DNA of 57,762 bases from Selenomonas sp. GTDB taxonomy: Bacteria; Bacillota_C; Negativicutes; Selenomonadales; Selenomonadaceae. The DNA lies in NCBI RefSeq assembly GCF_024693525.1, contig NZ_JAILKR010000119.1:1-57762 (forward strand). The letters run 5' to 3'. Shown in pieces: positions 36,001-43,469 of the stretch; position 1 is the first letter of the stretch; the number at the start of each line of letters is the position of its first letter. The notes below the pieces were generated by a model, which had not been told where the DNA came from, searched no databases, and worked only from the letters and a program-made list of their open reading frames with translations. Both the position numbers and the translations under genes were made by a program.

Positions 36001-36877
36001 TGAGGCGGAATTTGCGATTCAGTTGATTCCGGCGGCTGAAGTTGGGGCAACCGTAGCAAAGGAGCTGGATAAGGACCCATTGCTTGAGGCTGCTGCTGCC
36101 TTTGAACCAATGCCAGGGACAGCGCAGAAAGAGCAGGTAGAAAACTGCTTGTCATGGCAATACGACATGGGGGGCTTGGATGAAGTACCAGCAAAGCTTA
36201 CGGTCACGGAAATCAAGCACCGGTTCGCGGAGCAGGAACCACTGGCGGACGAAAGCATCGAGCAAAATTTGCTGGTAAAGCTTCCTGAAGCAGAGAAAAA
36301 GCAGGATTTTGAGTGGCCTCGCCCAAAGTTTATGCAGGATGCACGGCAGGGATTATCGGCGGCCGAACGCGGTACGATTATGCATACGGCCATGCAGCAT
36401 TTGGATTTGCAAGGGGACAGGAGTTTTGCCGGAATCAAAAAGCAGTTGGAACGCATGGAGTTAGGCGGCATTCTCCAGCCAGGGCAAAAAGACGTGGTTT
36501 ATATAAAAGGGATACAGGGCTTTGTTGCGTCGGAAATTGGTGAACGTCTTCGTAAGGCGGTTAACGTCTGGCGGGAACTTCCGTTTAGCCGGATGCTTCC
36601 AGCAAAACGCTTTTATCCGCAGGTAAAATCCGAAGAGGAGCAAGTCTTTACCCAAGGCGTAATCGATTTGCTGTTTGAGGAGGCAGACGGCAATTTGGTT
36701 TTGGTCGACTACAAGACGGATCGCAGTCCAGATCCCGAAAAGGCATTGCGACGGTATCGGATTCAGGTGGATCTATACAGCGAGGCGGTACAAGCAATCC
36801 TCAACCGTCCGGTGGCAGAACGGTATCTATACCTGCTGCAAAGCGGCCAGTTGGTGAAGGTGCCAAGTGTGGGATAA
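33059..36877 (+). CDS. addA: ATP-dependent helicase/nuclease subunit A
   Basis: A 1272-residue UvrD-family helicase-nuclease. Walker A AAAAGSGKT lies at residues 21-29. Helicase motifs include TFTSAAAAEMRERI, MVDEYQDTN, MTIHKSKGLEFPVV and YVALTRAREKL. The C-terminal nuclease domain carries LVLVDYKTDR. Full length for the family. The start is GTG at 33059, with GGGAGG upstream inside the end of addB. Confidence 0.96.
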   Translation: MDYTIDQQKAIDARGKNILVAAAAGSGKTRVLVERIIKQLMERELSIDELLVVTFTSAAAAEMRERIEGALQKRLLVEENAALSAWLERQTVLLTGADISTFHSFCQQVIRKNIEAVEVDPQFRLAGEQEMVLLKRDVLEELLENRYERPELAEAIPAWEAFLSFADDYGTDRGDDAIYEAVLKLYDFSQSQPYPKAWLKRQQEIYELADSLFTTPWFQRILKAAALEIDACIRQYDRLTMLVGDRTPVALQDAWKPYVEAVQADIDQLEAVRGALRICEKRPAVGCFDAVRKAAEQVNWIRLAKKEFKALKVEYPEVRAKFDKTRDKVKKSFGKVKEKYLLEREQDLWRSIQGSGKAVTQYVQLTLDFIDALQAAKKERNILDFNDLEHFALEILCGDAEKIMQEKPEYIPTEAAISLRNQYKEIMVDEYQDTNGVQEAILSLIAREDNRFTVGDVKQSIYRFRLADPYLFQAKYDSFPEESRAEELNQLITMKKNFRSRAEVLAPINFIFEQIMRRDAVEIEYDERSRLHPGAAYPKAENTLAGPLELDILLGEKKEQKAEGKEEVLEGFELEAQHIANRIQQLMEEHHVVLDKETNQYRPLELRDIAVLMRAVQGKADVLLETLRKNGISAYADVGGGYFEASEVRIVLALLSVLDNARQDIPLAAVLASPIGGFSMKELVEIRLAAEDGDLYDGLLASFSTDTQLSSKLAERTAAFQQELAAWRNYAVSHSVPELIWMLYRETGYYDYVGSLKGGLLRQANLRMLADRAADYERTNYRGLFRFLRFIDDLKKRETDLSVARTLGASEDVVRIMTIHKSKGLEFPVVILANAAKEFNLRDAQGTFLMHQQLGIGVKMAERSRTGRQIYNTMPWQAIADKIVDETKAEEMRILYVALTRAREKLIVTGTLSPSQVENRAKTWGQLLADNEKRFSVQAIRQAKTYLDWMVPAIARHRDGVALREFMEAEVAESDLLPAEAEAEFAIQLIPAAEVGATVAKELDKDPLLEAAAAFEPMPGTAQKEQVENCLSWQYDMGGLDEVPAKLTVTEIKHRFAEQEPLADESIEQNLLVKLPEAEKKQDFEWPRPKFMQDARQGLSAAERGTIMHTAMQHLDLQGDRSFAGIKKQLERMELGGILQPGQKDVVYIKGIQGFVASEIGERLRKAVNVWRELPFSRMLPAKRFYPQVKSEEEQVFTQGVIDLLFEEADGNLVLVDYKTDRSPDPEKALRRYRIQVDLYSEAVQAILNRPVAERYLYLLQSGQLVKVPSVG

Positions 36878-36923
36878 CCATAAAGCAGTCTAACGTAATG
36901 AGCGGCAGACTGTTTTATTAAAC

Positions 36924-36952
36924 TTGTATTAAAAATGACGATATTGTATAAT
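36924..36952 (+). promoter_or_regulatory. Promoter of the secreted-protein gene
   Basis: TTGTAT (36924-36929), a 17-base spacer and TATAAT (36947-36952). Confidence 0.65.
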
Positions 36953-36998
36953 AATGCATGAGATAACAGAAACTTTATAAGATATGTGAGGGAATCGT

Positions 36999-37553
36999 GT
37001 GAAAAAAATTGTTGCTTTTGTTTTTATGTCGGCTGTACTTTTGACTTGTCAAATAGCAATGGCGGCTGCGCCGTTGTATGCTGGTGGAGCAGAAAAAATG
37101 GCCACTAGGATGTATGATATATACAATAACTATGACCCCAATATCTGCCTGCGTAATTTTCAATCGTTGGGATTGAACAGCGATAGTGATAATCCCGGTG
37201 TTCAGTATCAAACGTATTTGGTAAGTTTTGGTACAACACGGGATTATGCAATCATTGCTATGTTCTGTGACAGAAATTCTGGGGCGGTGATGCGGGCGAA
37301 AGTCATGTGGAATCCGCTTAATAGTCATGCGGGCAGATATTCCCGTGATGCTATTGCCTTAACCGAAATGGCGATTGGCATTACGTCAGCGGAAAAGGAT
37401 GCCTTGTGGGGAGATGCCCAGAATCATTCCAGAAATAATTATGCTCGCGGTGCCGCCTGGTGCCAGGCAATACAGGGGAATGTTTATATGCGGTTCCTGC
37501 AAAGCAGAGCAGATTCCATTGCGGTGACTTATTCAACCAGTGAACTTCGTTAA
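36999..37553 (+). CDS. Secreted protein of unknown function
   Basis: A 184-residue protein with a clear Sec signal peptide (KK, hydrophobic core 5-18, probable cleavage after AMA-A near residue 23). The mature part has no domain I recognise; it holds Cys residues at NICLRN, MFCDRN and AWCQAI. Start GTG with GAGGGA 5 nt upstream. It has its own promoter and terminator, so it is expressed alone. The last residues of addA lie 121 nt upstream; the TRAP operon converges from the other side. Confidence 0.7.
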   Translation: MKKIVAFVFMSAVLLTCQIAMAAAPLYAGGAEKMATRMYDIYNNYDPNICLRNFQSLGLNSDSDNPGVQYQTYLVSFGTTRDYAIIAMFCDRNSGAVMRAKVMWNPLNSHAGRYSRDAIALTEMAIGITSAEKDALWGDAQNHSRNNYARGAAWCQAIQGNVYMRFLQSRADSIAVTYSTSELR

Positions 37554-37556
37554 AAA

Positions 37557-37590
37557 CAGGGTCGGCAGATTTGACTGCCGGCCCTGTTTT
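37557..37590. terminator. Shared terminator of the secreted-protein gene and dctM
   Basis: CAGGGTCGGCAG pairs with CTGCCGGCCCTG (one wobble), followed by four T on plus and preceded by five A (T on minus). Confidence 0.9.
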
Positions 37591-37607
37591 ATTTGAGAAA
37601 GGATATT

Positions 37608-38885
37608 TTATTGCAGTACCGATGGGAGCCAGGTGCTAAGCTGCGGGACAAAGCAGAGCAAGAGAATTTCCAAAACCATGAGGATAGCGAAGGGGATTGC
37701 CCCCGCAATAATCTGCTGCATGCGGCTGTCGGGACTGATTCCCTTTATGACGAAGAGGTTCATGCCAATGGGCGGGGTAATCAAAGCCAGTTCCATGTTA
37801 ATCAGCATGACGACGTTGAACCAGATGAGGTCAAAGCCAAGCTGTTTGACAATGGGGAAAAGCATGGGGAGGGTGATGAGGATAATGGACACCGTCTCTA
37901 ATACACAGCCGAGCAATAATAGGACGACGTTGATACCGAGGAAGATTATCCAGCGGTTGATTTCGCTTTCAGTGACCAGGGCAATTAAAACCTGTGGGGC
38001 TTGTAGTGCCGTAAGGATGAAGCCGAACAACATGGCACCAATCATGATGGCGAAAATCATCGAGGTGGTCTTAACTGTTTCGATAAAGATATTTGGCAGG
38101 TCGCTAAAGGAAACAGTGCGATAGATGATAAAGGTGATAAAAAGGCTGTAAAGGGTGCCTACTGCAGCAGCTTCGGTGGGGGTGAAAAGGCCCGTGTAGA
38201 TGCCGCCGACTACGAGGACAGGCAGCATTAATCCCCAGAAATTCTTGCCAAGGACTTGGAAGCGTTCAGTCCAACTGGCTGGCTGTTGGCGTTTCATATG
38301 ACGGCAGCGGAATACCAGATAGAGGATAAACAGCAGTGTTAGCAAGGCGCCGGGGAGGATTCCAGAGAGAAAAAGTTTTCCTACGGATTCTCCAGTAATG
38401 GAGCCAAAAAGAATCATGGGAATGCTGGGGGGGAGCAAGATTCCCAAGGTGCCGCCGGCAGCAACTGCACCGAGGACTGTTGTGCGTTCGTAGCCGCGAT
38501 GAAGCATTTCGGGAATAGCCATGGCACCTATCGTAACGGCTGTGGCAACACTAGACCCAGAGATAGCGGCAAAGATAGCACAGGCAAAAATAGTAGCGAC
38601 TCCAAGGCCGCCGGGGAGATGACCAAGCCATTTGCTGCCCAGTTCGAAGAGTCCATTGCCAACTTTTCCCTGTAACAGAATGTGGCTCATGAGGATATAG
38701 AGCGGAACGGCCACTAGAACAAAGTCGTCCAGTGTTTTATAGGCAATGACCGGAATCTGCGTGAAAGATGCCGGCCCGCCGAGAAATAGCAGCATACCGA
38801 GAATACCGGCAAAAATCAAGGTAAAGGCGACAGGCATACCGGCGAATAACAACAGGAGGAGAAATAAGCTATAGAACAAGGCCAT
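37608..38885 (-). CDS. dctM: TRAP transporter large permease (DctM)
   Basis: A 425-residue polytopic membrane protein with about 12 hydrophobic segments and DctM signatures such as GSSVATAVTIGAMAIPEM and LGILLPPSIPMILFG. It is the ion-coupled translocating subunit of a tripartite TRAP importer. Its ATG follows the dctQ stop by only 2 nt. The family mostly imports C4-dicarboxylates or other acids; the substrate here cannot be told. Confidence 0.93.
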   Translation of the reverse strand: MALFYSLFLLLLLFAGMPVAFTLIFAGILGMLLFLGGPASFTQIPVIAYKTLDDFVLVAVPLYILMSHILLQGKVGNGLFELGSKWLGHLPGGLGVATIFACAIFAAISGSSVATAVTIGAMAIPEMLHRGYERTTVLGAVAAGGTLGILLPPSIPMILFGSITGESVGKLFLSGILPGALLTLLFILYLVFRCRHMKRQQPASWTERFQVLGKNFWGLMLPVLVVGGIYTGLFTPTEAAAVGTLYSLFITFIIYRTVSFSDLPNIFIETVKTTSMIFAIMIGAMLFGFILTALQAPQVLIALVTESEINRWIIFLGINVVLLLLGCVLETVSIILITLPMLFPIVKQLGFDLIWFNVVMLINMELALITPPIGMNLFVIKGISPDSRMQQIIAGAIPFAILMVLEILLLCFVPQLSTWLPSVLQ

Positions 38886-38887
38886 GG

Positions 38888-39436
38888 TCAGTGTACCCCC
38901 TTCGTATTCTTGTCCGTTATGTCTGGGATAGGTAATTTATCTGGAAGACCGAACAAGTCAAAGAGAAAGCGGCGGATAATTTCTAAGAGCAGCAAAGCTG
39001 ACCCTAGTACCAGGGCGAATTGTGGGATAAATAAAGGGAAACGGAGAATGGAGGGAGAGAGTTTATGATAGAGAAACGATGCCGTTACCTGGTCCATGCT
39101 TTCGGTCATGAAAATCAGAAAGGTAAAGGTGGCAAGCAGGTTTAAACAAAGGTTGATGTTGCGGCTATTTTTTTTCGAAAATTTGCTGGCCAAAAGATCC
39201 ACCTGAATATGTGCTCTTTGCCGATAGGTGATGGCAAGTCCGAGAAAGCCAGCTACAATGATGAAATAGGTGGAAATTTCGAGTACCCATTCGGTAGGTG
39301 CGTGAAAGAGGCCGCGCATGATTACTTCATAAACAATGATAAAGGCTGTAGCGAGAAGGAAAATGCCGGCAAGGATGGCGGCCGCTTGGGTAAGCTTTTC
39401 GAGAATTTGGTCAAAGGCTAAGAGGAATTGCTTCAT
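38888..39436 (-). CDS. dctQ: TRAP transporter small permease (DctQ)
   Basis: A 182-residue protein with four hydrophobic segments and the DctQ-type features RGLFHAPTEWVLEIS and YRQRAHIQVDLL. It links the binding protein with DctM. AAAGGAG precedes the ATG. Middle gene of dctPQM. Confidence 0.9.
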   Translation of the reverse strand: MKQFLLAFDQILEKLTQAAAILAGIFLLATAFIIVYEVIMRGLFHAPTEWVLEISTYFIIVAGFLGLAITYRQRAHIQVDLLASKFSKKNSRNINLCLNLLATFTFLIFMTESMDQVTASFLYHKLSPSILRFPLFIPQFALVLGSALLLLEIIRRFLFDLFGLPDKLPIPDITDKNTKGVH

Positions 39437-39450
39437 AGTGATGCTCCTTT

Positions 39451-40491
39451 TTAATTATTGGCCGCAAGGCATTGGTTGACTAATTGTTGTCCCAAGTCGC
39501 CGGTGTTGCGGATGAAGTTTTCACGGACGGGCATGGTGGCTTCCTGCCAAAGGGGAATGTCTTCTGGAGGAATCGTATAGACATCCATGCCATGTTCCTG
39601 CAGGAGTTTCATGGCTTTTAAATCTTCTTCTTTCGTTTGTTGGTGAATTTCTTTACGCGTTTCCTCGGCGCATTCTTCGAGAAGCTGTTTCTGCTCTTCG
39701 GTCAGTTGTTCCCAGGCTGTGTTGTTCATCGCTAGGACAAATTCGCAAAAAGCATGGTTGGTCATCGTCAGATACTTGCCTACTTCGTAAATCTTTCGTT
39801 GGTACATGGCGGTGGTACCGGAGGTTTGCCCATCGATTGTGCCACGTTGCATGGCCATATAAACTTCGCCGGAACTCATGGTGACAGGTGAGGCACTCAA
39901 GGCCTTGATGGTTTCCGCAGGAATCTGTCCATAACCGCGAAGCTGCAGGCCTTGAAAGTCTTCGGGCTTTTTGAGTTGGCGGGAATTGTTGCAGAACTGT
40001 ACATAGCCGTAATCCACCCAGATTAATGGATGGACACCTTTTCGTTCCATTTCAGTAGACAGCGTGTGTCCAAGGCTGCCATTCATAGCTTTGCCAACGG
40101 CTTCGTAACTGTTCAGCAGAAAGGGGACATCTAGTACGTTCAAAGAGGGAACTACCGTGGTCCACATGGCGGTAGAGTTTAAGCCCATATCCAATCCACC
40201 GGACATGATTGCATCATTCATGCTCTTGTCGGTATAAAGCTGTCCTGCGGGATAGGTAGTGATTTTGATGCTTCCCTGTGAGCGTTCGTTTACGCGCTGC
40301 GCGAATCGTTCCATTCCTTGGGAGAGGTAATGGTTAGCGGGCAGGTGATAGGCAAGTTTTAATTCAACGCATTTGCTCTGGGACCGCTGGTGTTCCCGGG
40401 CTAGTTTACCGAGACCGCAGCCGCTGAGGGTCAGGATGAAAAAACAGAGAAGTATGAGGATGAATGGAGTGGCGAGGGATTTTTTTGGCAT
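39451..40491 (-). CDS. dctP: TRAP transporter solute-binding lipoprotein (DctP)
   Basis: A 346-residue extracytoplasmic binding protein. The signal peptide ends in the lipobox LSGC, so it is anchored by a lipid at that Cys; many TRAP binding proteins are soluble instead. The DctP fold is shown by VNERSQGSIKITTYPAGQL and QLRGYGQIPAETIKALSA. GGAGG precedes the ATG. It is first in the operon and divergent from the methyltransferase gene. Confidence 0.93.
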   Translation of the reverse strand: MPKKSLATPFILILLCFFILTLSGCGLGKLAREHQRSQSKCVELKLAYHLPANHYLSQGMERFAQRVNERSQGSIKITTYPAGQLYTDKSMNDAIMSGGLDMGLNSTAMWTTVVPSLNVLDVPFLLNSYEAVGKAMNGSLGHTLSTEMERKGVHPLIWVDYGYVQFCNNSRQLKKPEDFQGLQLRGYGQIPAETIKALSASPVTMSSGEVYMAMQRGTIDGQTSGTTAMYQRKIYEVGKYLTMTNHAFCEFVLAMNNTAWEQLTEEQKQLLEECAEETRKEIHQQTKEEDLKAMKLLQEHGMDVYTIPPEDIPLWQEATMPVRENFIRNTGDLGQQLVNQCLAANN

Positions 40492-40694
40492 AAAATGCGC
40501 CTCCTATGGACACAAGTGATGAATTGATGATACATAACATGATTATATATGTAAACTTGTAAAGAAAACATTGCAATATAGTGTATACCAATTGCAGGGA
40601 AAATGCAACCGGAAAAGAAATATTCTGACATTAGGAGGATATTTATGATTTGAAGCGAATAGCTTTGGGGAGTAGTGGAATAGGAGGGGATTTT

Positions 40695-41456
40695 GTGAAT
40701 CTGGATTGGAATGCAAAAGATTACGGTAATGGCTTTTCCTTTGTACATGAATATGGTGAAGATGTTATGAGCTTGATTACTGTCCCCAAGGGAAGTTTGG
40801 CCGTTGATCTGGGCTGTGGCAATGGAGCTCTCACCGCTAAGCTGTCCCAAGCGGGGTTCCGGGTGCTGGGGATTGACGCGTCAGCCTCGATGTTGGAAGA
40901 AGCGAGAAAAAATCATCCGGAACTATCCTTTCTGGAAGCTGATGCAGTATCCTTTAAGCTGGAAGAACCGGCGGATGTAATCTTTTCCAATGCAGTATTT
41001 CACTGGATTGATGAAGATAAACAGTATTTGCTGCTGCGCAATGTTGCTGCCAATCTCCGCAAAGGCGGTCAGCTGGTGACCGAGTTTGGTGGTATTGGCT
41101 GTGGAGCAAAGGTTCACGGGATGCTGGCGCAAAAATTTGCGGAATACGGCTATAGTTACCAGCCCGTCCAATTTTTCCCCAGTATTGGGGAATATACGCC
41201 GCTAGTTGATCAAGCCGGCTTGCGCGTGGACTACGCAATCCTGTTTGACCGTCCGACGCCGCAGCCCAAGGGACGCAGTGTTGCTGATTGGATACGCATG
41301 TTCATTCAGCAGCCCTTTGATGGTATGGATGAGGAAATGAAGGCGCGCATTATCCAGGAAACCGAGGAAGCACTGGCGCCAGAACTCTGTCAGGATGGAA
41401 GCTGGACTATCGATTACGTCCGCATCCGCCTGCGGGCTGTGAAAATAGAAAACTGA
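40695..41456 (+). CDS. Class I SAM-dependent methyltransferase
   Basis: A 253-residue methyltransferase with motif I VDLGCGNGALT, an acidic end of strand 2 (GIDAS), EADAV and IFSNAVFHWI, resembling trans-aconitate methyltransferase (Tam). The substrate is not certain. The GTG at 40695 is chosen because AGGAGGGG lies 5 nt before it and the resulting N-terminus (NLDWNAKDYGNGFSF) fits the family. A TTG 15 codons upstream with AGGAGG at 40633 is an alternative; that site also serves a two-codon reading frame ATG-ATT-TGA. Confidence 0.82.
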   Translation: MNLDWNAKDYGNGFSFVHEYGEDVMSLITVPKGSLAVDLGCGNGALTAKLSQAGFRVLGIDASASMLEEARKNHPELSFLEADAVSFKLEEPADVIFSNAVFHWIDEDKQYLLLRNVAANLRKGGQLVTEFGGIGCGAKVHGMLAQKFAEYGYSYQPVQFFPSIGEYTPLVDQAGLRVDYAILFDRPTPQPKGRSVADWIRMFIQQPFDGMDEEMKARIIQETEEALAPELCQDGSWTIDYVRIRLRAVKIEN

Positions 41457-41468
41457 TTCAGGCACACC

Positions 41469-41504
41469 AAAAAGGCCGCAACGGTAAAAAGTTGCGGCCT
41501 TTAT
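41469..41504. terminator. Shared terminator of the methyltransferase gene and tmRNA
   Basis: A perfect 12-bp stem (AAAGGCCGCAAC and its complement) with an 8-base loop; the longer T run is on the minus strand, serving the tmRNA. Confidence 0.88.
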
Positions 41505-41531
41505 CACAAGGCGAAAAATCGCCATATATAC

Positions 41532-41884
41532 TGGTGGAGATGAGGAGAATCGAACTCCTGTCCGAAAATACTGTTGCATAGATTTCTCCGAGCGCAGTTT
41601 GTGGTTAGATTTAAGAAATCGGCCATCCACAAACAAACGGCTTCATTCCGATCTCGATAAGAGTTCCCGTCAGCGCCTCCGAGAATTGGCACTGAGGTAT
41701 CCCGCTGTTAGCCCCTTATCCGTCCTCGCGGGAGAAAGACAGACAGGGGTTAGCCTTAAGCGGCTAAAGCGTAATCTTCGTTAGCTTTTATATTTAATAA
41801 AAGTTTTCACCTTACTAACGGGTTGATGACCCCCCGGCTCGCTATCCATGGAACATATATCCCCGTCGAGACCATTACATCCCC
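41532..41884 (-). ncRNA. ssrA: Transfer-messenger RNA (tmRNA)
   Basis: A one-piece tmRNA of about 353 nt. The 5' end GGGGATG pairs with CATCTCC before an encoded CCA. The 5' part has the conserved GGTCTCGACGGGG-type text, and the 3' part has the T-arm GGTTCGA-like segment. The tag frame (minus, 41785-41756) reads ANEDYALAA then TAA, the expected LAA-ending degradation tag. It tags and releases stalled ribosomes with SmpB, which is not in the window. A near-perfect promoter lies upstream. Confidence 0.96.
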
Positions 41885-41929
41885 ACGATGAAATCTGCCC
41901 ATTCAAGCAGTATTTAGTTGTGTTTATAT

Positions 41930-41958
41930 ATTATAGTAATAATAAGTGATAATGTCAA
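41930..41958 (-). promoter_or_regulatory. Consensus promoter of tmRNA
   Basis: On the minus strand TTGACA (41953-41958), a 17-base spacer and TATAAT (41930-41935) are an exact consensus, in keeping with an abundant stable RNA. The start would be about 40 nt before the mature 5' end. Confidence 0.9.
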
Positions 41959-41988
41959 GAAAAAGAGCAGGAATAAGGCAAGTTTCGC

Positions 41989-42018
41989 TAGACAAGATGC
42001 GGGGAAAAGGCATATAAT
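41989..42018 (+). promoter_or_regulatory. Promoter of corA
   Basis: TAGACA (41989-41994), an 18-base spacer and TATAAT (42013-42018). It faces away from the tmRNA promoter and gives an unusually long leader. Confidence 0.65.
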
Positions 42019-42024
42019 GGAGGG

Positions 42025-42228
42025 CGGGAAAAATAGCGGTGCTATAGTTCTCTTAACAGGAAAGGAAAGGCTGGTGAGGAAAATGGACGATCACCCTGGT
42101 ACGACAGACCCTAAACGATGCAAGTTAAATACCGATGGGGAACGTGTGCCATTTTCCTGCCGGCTGTTTGTATAATTCCGGCAGCAGGATAATGCTCCCT
42201 TCCTCATGAAGAAAGGAGACATTCCGCC
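42025..42228 (+). promoter_or_regulatory. Long structured 5' leader of corA
   Basis: About 200 nt separate the predicted start from the corA ATG, with no gene in between. AGGAAAATGG (42077-42086) is exactly complementary to CCATTTTCCT (42149-42158). GGTGA (42073-42077) can instead pair with TCACC (42091-42095), and CTGCCGG (42157-42163) with CCGGCAG (42178-42184), both competing with the long stem. The ribosome-binding site GAAAGGAG (42211-42218) can be masked by CTCCCTTC (42195-42202). I do not find the conserved motifs of the M-box or other riboswitches known to me. Confidence 0.5.
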
Positions 42229-43182
42229 ATGCTTCAGATTTATAAATCCATGGAGAGTGGCCCTTTGCAGGAGCTCACCTTGAAGACGCTGGAAAAAGGT
42301 GCCTGGATCAATATTGTTGACCCGACGCCCTATGAGCTGAAGGTAGTCAGCAATCTGACCGAGGTAGATTCGGATTTTTTGCGCTCTGCACTAGATGATG
42401 AAGAGCGCTCTCATACGGATATCGAAGACGATTCGGTCATGGTTTTGACCAATGTCGCAATTTGCCGCGGACAGGACAGCTACGATGTCTTGCCGTTGGC
42501 TATCATTGTCACCGAGGAATATATCATTACTGTATGTCTCGAGGAAACGCCGGTTATGGCTGAATTTAACGAGCGTACCGCGAAATTGTTCCGCACGTAT
42601 AAAAAGACTAGATTCCTGTTTCAGATTCTCTATAAGTCAATGACCTTTTATCTGCGTTATTTGCGCCAGATTAGCAAGCTTTCCGATGAAATCGAGGAAC
42701 AGCTTCGTCATGATATGAAAAATAGCGAAATCCTGCGCTTATTGGAGCTGCAGAAGGGCTTGACCTATTTTAATGCTGCTATCCGTTCCAATGGTGCGGT
42801 GCTCGATAAACTGATGCGCATGCGCAACAATCCGCAGCTTACGCCAATCCTCAAGGCCTATGATGAGGATGAAGACCTGCTGGAGGATGTTATTATCGAG
42901 AATAAGCAGGCCAAGGAAATGGTGGAGATGTACAGCAAGATTTTGGCCCGCATGGCGGATACCTTTACCTCCATTATCGCCAATAACCAGAACTTGGTCA
43001 TGAAATTCCTGGCAGCCATGACGATTATCATCGCTATTCCGACGGTCGTGTCCAGTTTCTTTGGTATGAACGTACCGGTTCCCTTTGCCGATGATGGTCA
43101 CGGCTTCTTCTATGTTATGATTATTGCCTTTGGCATCAGTGTTTCTGGTGCGTATGCTTTGTGGAAAAAAGATATGTTTTGA
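42229..43182 (+). CDS. corA: CorA-family magnesium/divalent cation channel
   Basis: A 317-residue CorA-family protein. The large N-terminal cytoplasmic domain ends in a long helix, followed by two C-terminal transmembrane segments; the pore signature GMN stands at the end of the first (SSFFGMNVPVP). The periplasmic loop is short. It mediates passive Mg2+ (also Co2+, Ni2+) uptake as a pentamer. AAAGGAG precedes the ATG but may be masked in the leader structure. Confidence 0.93.
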   Translation: MLQIYKSMESGPLQELTLKTLEKGAWINIVDPTPYELKVVSNLTEVDSDFLRSALDDEERSHTDIEDDSVMVLTNVAICRGQDSYDVLPLAIIVTEEYIITVCLEETPVMAEFNERTAKLFRTYKKTRFLFQILYKSMTFYLRYLRQISKLSDEIEEQLRHDMKNSEILRLLELQKGLTYFNAAIRSNGAVLDKLMRMRNNPQLTPILKAYDEDEDLLEDVIIENKQAKEMVEMYSKILARMADTFTSIIANNQNLVMKFLAAMTIIIAIPTVVSSFFGMNVPVPFADDGHGFFYVMIIAFGISVSGAYALWKKDMF

Positions 43183-43195
43183 GAGGGAACTTCTT

Positions 43196-43420
43196 ATGAT
43201 GGTCGAGTCGCAACTGAAAGCCGGCGTCATCTTTGGCGATGCGGTGAATCAGGAATATGTTTATATGCCCGGCAGTGAGGTCGGGATGGCCCAGCCAATC
43301 TGTGTTTATGAGTCGGAAAGTGGGCGCGAGGATGTGACGATGCGCGAAGCGTTGCGCTTGGTGACGGTTCGCAGCCTCCGGCCTATCAAACATCCGATTC
43401 TAGGTGATAGTTCCTGCTGA
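43196..43420 (+). CDS. Small protein of unknown function
   Basis: A 74-residue soluble protein beginning at ATG 43196, with GAGAGGGA 6 nt upstream, only 13 nt after corA and before a terminator, so it is co-transcribed with corA. Composition is ordinary, without signal or membrane segment; one Cys near the middle and one at the end. I recognise no family. Confidence 0.65.
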   Translation: MMVESQLKAGVIFGDAVNQEYVYMPGSEVGMAQPICVYESESGREDVTMREALRLVTVRSLRPIKHPILGDSSC

Positions 43421-43431
43421 ATTTTATCATG

Positions 43432-43461
43432 AAAAAAACTTCCCGATTGGGAAGTTTTTTT
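43432..43461. terminator. Bidirectional terminator
   Basis: Seven A, a CTTCCC/GGGAAG stem, 4-base loop and seven T between the corA operon and the convergent phosphoesterase. Confidence 0.92.
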
Positions 43462-43469
43462 CGTTGCGA

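Noticed and set aside
42025..42228. M-box, NiCo, fluoride or c-di-AMP riboswitch before corA
   Set aside because: None of the conserved sequence blocks that I recall for these classes is present. The leader is therefore reported as unassigned.
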